Source: Adiantum capillus-veneris
Taxonomy: Eukaryota > Streptophyta > Polypodiopsida > Polypodiales > Pteridaceae
Length of the DNA stretch: 64,000 bases
Direction: 5' to 3'
NCBI GenBank assembly: GCA_014529385.2
Contig: CM043953.1
Coordinates: 116,698,049 to 116,762,048, forward strand
The translations under genes and the position numbers were made by a program. Below the pieces are notes generated by a model that saw only the letters and a program-made list of their open reading frames with translations, was not told the origin of the DNA and did not search any database. Of this stretch, positions 58,345-64,000 are shown piece after piece (position 1 is the stretch's first letter; each line of letters starts with the position of its first letter).

Positions 58345-58354
58345 CCCCTCCTCT
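58345..58354 (-). other. family D polypurine tract
   Basis: Minus AGAGGAGGGG, 12 bases before the LTR start. The equivalent AGAGAAGGGG is at 47248 in the inverted copy. Confidence 0.65.
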
Positions 58355-58365
58355 AGCGACAAGTT

Positions 58366-59045
58366 CCATGAGGAGCGGTTTTGCCTATTGAGTTTGGGGT
58401 AAGATTTGATGGATATTGTTGATGAAACTCATGAACTATGGTTGATGCTTGATGGCAAGCTCCCATGTTCATTCACTCACATCATATCCTTTCCAATGTA
58501 CAAGGTACTAAACTTTTCATCCATGAGAGATTCTAGAGTCAAGGATTTTCTCAATGTCAATATTCTTCATGACCATCGGTCTCTATGGTTGGTGGTGGCT
58601 ATGAACATCTCCCAAGAATCTTGGACTGATGACAAGTCTCTAGCACTAAAACATGAAAGACTGGATGAATCTTTATAAATTATGGTAACTAGAGACAATA
58701 TGTCATTGGATTCATAGGGCCAATTATCTTGAATGGTCCATGTCTTTGATAATCGAGCTTTTGGGAAGGGAAAGATGAACATAGGTCATGGCAGAGAAGC
58801 CACACTCAATCCTCAATCTTGTATGGTGGATGTTGCATTTAGTGTTTGTTTGCATTCCTTTAATTTGGTCCTCTCTAATATTCATTGTTATTTCTTCATG
58901 AATATTGTGAAAATGTGTGGCAGGTAGATTTTGTACTTGGTGATTTATGTGGACATTTATCCTTGGGTGTTGACCATAATTTCCAAAGAATGGGGTGTGT
59001 CAAGTAGAAGCATGAATAGTGTTGTTGTAGGCAATGTGACAGAAT
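58366..59045 (-). pseudogene. Gypsy family D integrase C-terminal fragment
   Basis: The minus strand reads [10 protein letters not shown] at 59030 (stop in place of Arg), GNYGQHPRINVHINH, and HNIHEEITMNIRED, then LPKSS/ARLSKTWTI and a degenerate end (FSARDLSSVQDSWEM). This is the integrase region after the catalytic core, running to the element end. Several frameshifts. Upstream pol is missing. Confidence 0.78.
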
Positions 59046-59667
59046 CAAGCTAGTTTCATTAACCGTAGCAGAATTATATTAACAAGAGAAAGTGTTCCAT
59101 TAAGGAGATTCTTTAAGAGAAAAAAGAAAGTTATTGGCTAGAGCCCATAACAAGAACTGGCATGACTTGTTAGCTTGGCATGCAAACAAACTTGAAAAAG
59201 AGAGAGAGATTAAAATCAACAACAATTGAGGACCAAATTTACTTGGAGCCGGTCCCCCCTCCAAAAGAACTTTGTAGTATAACTTCTCCCTTTGAGAGAG
59301 AGACTTGTTTACAATACAATCTTTGTGTTCTTCAAATCCCAATAGATGCCATGAAGATGGAAAGCTTCATGCACCAAAATTACACTTGGTAGGGCCTCAA
59401 TCCCAAGACCTCAAACACCTTCAAAGGTGGAGAGAGCTAGCGGAGAAGAAGAAGAATTGTTCTTACAAGGAAGAAATAGTCTTCTTGCATTAGTTCACTC
59501 ATAAAGCATAGCATAGCATAGTAATGGAGATGGTGAAGAAGATGAGCATGCTTGCAAGATTGGCACTTGCTTGGATTTGAATTCCATGGTCAACTGTTAT
59601 TGGTGTAGGATTCTCTACTTCTCTTAGGCTTAAGGAGTCTTCAAATTATTAGAATGAACTTTCTTGA

Positions 59668-59670
<3 letters not shown>
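59046..59670. other. no gene recognised
   Basis: Short ORFs only. No repeat partner noticed. Confidence 0.4.

Positions 59671-59716
<46 letters not shown>
59671..59716. repeat. (GA)23 microsatellite
   Basis: 46 bases of GA. Several nearby stretches also carry short GAGA runs. Confidence 0.97.
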
Positions 59717-59718
<2 letters not shown>

Positions 59719-59882
59719 CATCAACCCCCCTTCTTGGCATGCTTGAAGGCTATTGGACCTTACTATGGGCTAGCCAATGAATGGCTCACTTCATTTCAAT
59801 CAAGAGGGATAGCATTGTGACAAGTGTCCTTCATTCTCTCTTTGAGAAGAGAGCTTAATTCTTTAGTTATATAGAACTAAAT

Positions 59883-60122
59883 TCTCATTGGCTCTCAAGG
59901 TGGTCTATCCAATGAGATTCAAGCTAGCTTATGGAATTCTCAACCCTATTGGTGCCCTTGGTAGGCTACCCAATAGGATCAAGGCTTGCTCATGGAGAAC
60001 TCTATCCTTATTGATGCTCTTTGTGGGCTATCCAATGAGACTTAAGCTTGTTCAAGGAATGCTTAATTTTCATTGGTTCTTCAAGCTGGCTATCCAACAG
60101 GAATCAAGCTCGCTTGGGGGAA
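59883..60122. repeat. minisatellite, about four 60-bp units
   Basis: Diverged units each contain ATTGG near the start and a CTATCCAAT-type motif about 20 bases later, then CAAGCT. Starts near 59888, 59949, 60010 and 60072. The ATTGG/CCAAT pair makes each unit weakly self-complementary. Confidence 0.75.
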
Positions 60123-60388
60123 ACATAACTAGGTGCTTGACATGTGTCCTTTATACCTTAAGTGAAAGGAGTGAGTTCTAAAGTGTGCGAGTGTCTTCTC
60201 TCTCATCTCCCTACAAGAGGGGCTCGTACCATGCAAGTGGGAGGCAAGTGGGGGGTGCAACTTGGTCACTTGAAGCTCCATAGAAACCTTAGATATTCTA
60301 TTGCATTGTCTAATTAGCTAGAGTTGGCAATAGACCTTCCCATTAATCAAAGGCCCAATGGCCTCTAGCACTACACTTTGGAGGCTTA
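60123..60388. other. no gene recognised
   Basis: AT-rich flank of the minisatellite, no motif. Confidence 0.4.
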
Positions 60389-61486
60389 ATGAATCTTACC
60401 CTAAGTTCATTTAAAGCTTCATTGAGTTCACATTTCCCTTTGATAGACTACCAAGAATTTGGTTTCTTTGATGACCATAGCACAGTAGACTCCCAGATTC
60501 CTCTTCATATAGCACCAAAATTAATTGAGCAATCTACTATGTATCAATTGTTGGCAGGAAAGGTATACCAAAATAACAACGATGGAGTTCTTCTTTTGTG
60601 CATAAACCCTAAAAACATTCCAACTACTTAAATCAAGCTCATATCATAGTAATTGGAATAAAGAAGAATAAACCATGAGAAGGCTTACATGGTTGGGAGT
60701 ATATTGGTCATCCATGGAGAAGAGATGTTCATGCTTAAGTAGAAGAATTCCCTCAATGCAAAAAATGATCGCCTATACCACATGCTACTTTGTTCCAAAA
60801 ATCCCCTTCACCAAAATGGAGTAAATATTTGGTGGAGTACTTAACAAATATGAGTTTTCTTGAGGACATGAGTAAAAGCTATCAAAATTGAAGCGAGAAA
60901 TTACACGATGATTTGAGAACACTTGTACAAAATATGGAATGATCAATAGCTAAGAAAATGTATGAAAACAGGTCCAGTGATGGGTCATTTTTCTCAGGAA
61001 ACCACTACCAGAGCAACATTGATGGTTGGTATTTGGTGGCCAACATTGTTTGTTGATGCTAGAGAGTTTGTAATAAAATGTGATGCATACCAAAGGGCTA
61101 AGATGCCGACTTAGATGGAGCACATTCCATTATGGCCAATGATGGGAGCTAAAGAATTTTTAAAGTGTGGAATAAACTTTGTAGGTCCTATTTTTCCCCT
61201 AGCCTATAGAACACATGCATAGATTATTTGACAAGTGGACTAAAGCAAGGGCTACAAAGAAGAATGATGCAAGAACCATATGAATGTATCTTCACAAGAT
61301 ATGGACTCCCAATTGAGATTATAAGTGATCAAGGATATTATAATCTTAATAAGGTGATAGAGAGCTTACTAAATGATTTTATATCATCCATAATAAATTT
61401 TCACCGTCTCATTCTCAAGCTAATTATTAGTATATTTGCAATGCCCAATAGTCAATTTTTCCAACCATCATGTATGTTGCACAGTT
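60389..61486 (+). pseudogene. Gypsy integrase fragment related to element B
   Basis: The order matches element B at 33930-35000: DDHSTVDSQIPLHIAPKLIE, YQLLAGKVYQNNNDGVLLL (ORF 60389-60631), then GHFSQETTTRATLMVGIWWPTLF with a damaged CxxC (CDAY), and CGINFVGPI and FTRYGLPIEIISDQG (near 61290). Stops are frequent. There are no LTRs, so it is a relic. Confidence 0.82.
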
Positions 61487-61500
61487 TGTAAGGCCCCCAT

Positions 61501-61690
61501 ATGAGGAGAAGCCAATACTACACAATATATTTGATGGATTCTTGCTTACATGTTATCATTTGTGACCGTGGATGGTACAGAGCTAATTCAAGAGTTCTAT
61601 ATGAGGAGAAGCCAACACTACACATATATTTGGTCGATTCTAGCTTACACGGCCGTGGATTGTAGAGAGCTAATTCAGGAGCCCAACCTT
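61501..61690. repeat. 100-bp tandem duplication
   Basis: ATGAGGAGAAGCCAATACTA (61501) and ATGAGGAGAAGCCAACACTA (61601) begin two units that share GGTCGATTCTAGCTTAC-type and AGAGCTAATTCA blocks. Confidence 0.9.
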
Positions 61691-61845
61691 AGGTCCAAGT
61701 ATTTCGAATTAATATTCCTAGAATATTTCCTACAATACTAAGGCCATATGTACATGCCATTATTATTATGGCTGGTGGTCGGTGGGGAATGGGTAGTGGT
61801 CGGTGGCTGCAAATGATGGGTTGGCATAGTGAATGCCGCACATGC

Positions 61846-61869
61846 CACACACACACACACACACACACA
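61846..61869. repeat. (AC) microsatellite
   Basis: 24 bases of alternating A and C. Confidence 0.97.
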
Positions 61870-61900
61870 TGCATACACTTATCTACCACCCACTTGTAGC

Positions 61901-61910
61901 TCTATATAAG
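61901..61910 (+). promoter_or_regulatory. TATA box, probably of an LTR
   Basis: TCTATATAAG lies about 430 bases before the Copia-4 gag remnant, so it may belong to that element's 5' LTR. No LTR pair is visible because the element continues outside the window. Confidence 0.45.
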
Positions 61911-62334
61911 GAGGCCATCTTGATGAACCATGGAATCCTATATTGAAGGATAACGAGCCCCTTGGATTCTTGCCTACTAGCTCTAGTTATCTACATTGTC
62001 GGCATCTTCAGATGTTGCTACCGGTGCTACTCTACTACACATTTATCCACCAGCCTTCACAAAAGGCAAGCATGATGGCACAAACTAAGCTCTATGTAAA
62101 TTCAATTTCTTTACAATTTTGGATTTGTATGAGTTACTAGATATAGTGTTGGTGTGAAATAATGCTGACCTAGAACCTAATTCAAACACTACTACATAAA
62201 ATCAAAGTCTCATAATTCCTCTAGATGCTACTCTTCTATGTGCTTGGAAGACAAGGAATGCAAATGCATTTGTGCCATTGTCATGTGTGTAAGTGATTTT
62301 TTTGTCACCTTGATTCAGCATACCACTAAAGCAC

Positions 62335-64000
62335 ATGAAGATTGGAGCATATTGGCTTGCCAATATGCGACGCACACACACCAAAATTCAAAATTTGGAA
62401 ATTCATCTTGCTAATGAGAAAATTGCTAGTGGAGAGAAGGTGGAGGCCTTTATCAACCAAATTAAGGATCTTAAAAATCAATTAGCTATTGTTGGTGTGG
62501 CCACTTCTCCAAAAGATTTAGCACAACATTGTATTTGCATACTTATAGCTAGATCTGATGGTGTTGTTACATCACTCAACACTCAGATGGAGAACCGAAT
62601 GCAATGCTACTTGAATAGGAGCTATGACTCAAGAATAGGGATGGCGGGGATGATGTTGCTTTCACAGCCTGAGGCTAAGGGACTACATCAAATACCTCTA
62701 AGAAAAATCCCAAGAAGAATAAATTTATAGGTAGCTATTTTTATTCTGACAAGAAAGGTTTGTTTTAAGGTTGCAGAAAGAAGAAAGCAGATGAGAAGAA
62801 CAACACCACAAAAGATTCCTGGAAGGAAAGAGAATCCACCGACAATAGTGAGGTAGAGTTTGAACTATGGGCCACCCATAGAAGAGGTATGCTCCACAAA
62901 TCCATTTGTTGATGGTTCTTGGATTCTAGATAGTGGAGCATTCCAACATATGATTAGTAAGAACTATTGTATAGTTTTTGGAAGCCTCTATAGGAACCCA
63001 CCAATGTAATTATTGGGAGTGATTCAAAATTTCCAATGAAAGGGTTTATACATTTTTTATTTTAGCATCTACAAGTGAAACTAAGCAACCCTCTGATTTG
63101 TTGTACATGGCACAAATCAAGAAGAATCTACTCTCAATTGCTACAATCACTAATTGCTACTCTCAACCCTCTGATTTGTTGTACAAATCAAGAAGAATCT
63201 ACTCTCAATTGCTACAATCACTAATTGTGGTCTTGAAGTTTGTTGCAAGAAAACTCGAGCAAAATTCTTCAATCTCAAGGCAATACAATGGCAAAGGGAG
63301 TAAGGTGCAACAATCCTTTGCACTTATAGTAACTATAGAAAAAGGTAAAATTTAGTTATGGCATGAGAGATTTGGTCACTTAAGTATACTTGTGCTAAAA
63401 GAGATGGAAAGATATGGGAGATGGTTGCACACATGCCACAAATCTTAAATAGAAATGAGTTATGTGAGGTTTGCATGATGGAATTTCCACGAGAGACTGA
63501 TAATCAAGCACAGTCTCCTAGAGTTGGTACATACAGATGTATGTGGTCACATGTTTACTTCTACTTTGGGTGGATATTTCTATCTTTTGTTGTTAGTTGA
63601 TGACATTAGTAGAAATATGTGGGTGTCTTTCATTCATGAGATTAAGCTTTTGGAAAATTTAAAGTGTGGCACAAGCTTGTAGAAAATGAAACTGGAAAAA
63701 AGGTCAAGAAACTTCACACAAATAAAGGAGAATTCATTTCAAATGAATCCAACAACTATTGCAACATTTGAGCATGATATCAATCATCATCTTACTATAG
63801 CTTACACACTACAACAGATGGAGTTGTGGAATGTCAAAATCAAATTAAGGTAGAGATGGCATGATGCATGCTCAAAGCAAAGGATATGCCAAACTCCTTT
63901 AGGGCTAAAGCAGTATATATAGTAGTTTATATCCTCAACCAAAGCTACACAAAGGCTTTGAAAGGAAAGACACCTCAAGAAGCCTATTCTGGTAAGAAAC
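62335..64000 (+). pseudogene. Copia-4 gag, protease and integrase remnant, cut by the window edge
   Basis: ORF 62335-62730 (131 aa) is a UBN2-type gag (HLANEKIASGEKVEAFINQI, KDLAQHCICIL). The knuckle region follows with a lost Cys. The protease box WILDSGAFQHMISKNYC appears near 62920. Pre-integrase sequence WHERFGHL lies near 63360, then HTDVCGHM and LLLLVDDISRNMWVSF up to 63650, and VVECQNQ near 63820. Multiple stops. The sequence continues past 64000. A 78-bp duplication interrupts it at 63086-63228. Confidence 0.85.
63086..63228. repeat. 78-bp tandem duplication in Copia-4
   Basis: CAACCCTCTGATTTGTTGTA at 63086 and 63164, each followed by AAATCAAGAAGAATCTACTC. The second copy has lost about 7 bases. 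Confidence 0.93.

Overview
The window looks like intergenic DNA from a land plant with a large, repeat-packed genome. The evidence is plant-type LTR retrotransposons primed by initiator-Met-like (GGTATCAGAG) and Asp-like (TGGYGCC) sites, short spliceosomal GT-AG introns, TATA promoters, and long TC/GA/AC microsatellites. I cannot name the species. The absence of host genes, the decayed Gypsy/Copia families and the nesting suggest a large genome such as a fern or other non-flowering plant, but that is only inference. I see no convincing host housekeeping gene, rRNA, tRNA or CRISPR array.

Left and middle (about 2.9-43 kb): nested LTR retrotransposons. Element A appears to start with an LTR at 3562-4506 and end with a polypurine tract and a 3' LTR at 42651-43158. 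It contains element C (5771-21662, minus strand, TSD CCAAA), which contains Copia-1 (8664-14149, plus strand, TSD TTGAA). A decayed Gypsy pol (element B, about 22.4-36.8 kb) is split by Copia-2 (27282-32606, minus strand, TSD ACAAG). Copia-3 (43159-46325), a relative of Copia-2, sits at the truncated end of A's 3' LTR. A and C both seem to lack reverse transcriptase of their own, and their long leaders carry roughly 285-bp repeats centred on short TAATCGCGATTA-type palindromes.

Right (46.3-64 kb): fragments of Gypsy family D (46.3-48.3 kb and 57.8-59.0 kb) flank a discrete 9.5-kb unit, element T (48292-57806). T is bounded by an inverted terminal repeat and lies inside a family D LTR. It holds two plus-strand genes (49059-50399, 50646-52216) converging on two minus-strand genes (57180-54257 and 54117-53221), with two near-identical 171-bp hairpins at the point of convergence. 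One minus-strand gene encodes a protein with candidate D-D-E residues (transposase-like). The other encodes a 298-residue protein with the histone H3 tail start ARTKQTA, a spacer of about 200 residues, and a well-conserved H3 histone fold. A DNA transposon carrying a histone H3 variant is the most exciting content of the window. Beyond it lie minisatellites, a Gypsy integrase fragment and a decayed Copia (Copia-4) that runs off the end of the window.

All autonomous-type polyproteins seen here are broken by stops, frameshifts or lost catalytic residues. In element T, the H3-like ORF is intact, the transposase-like gene has one unresolved splice site, and one of the other two genes is broken.
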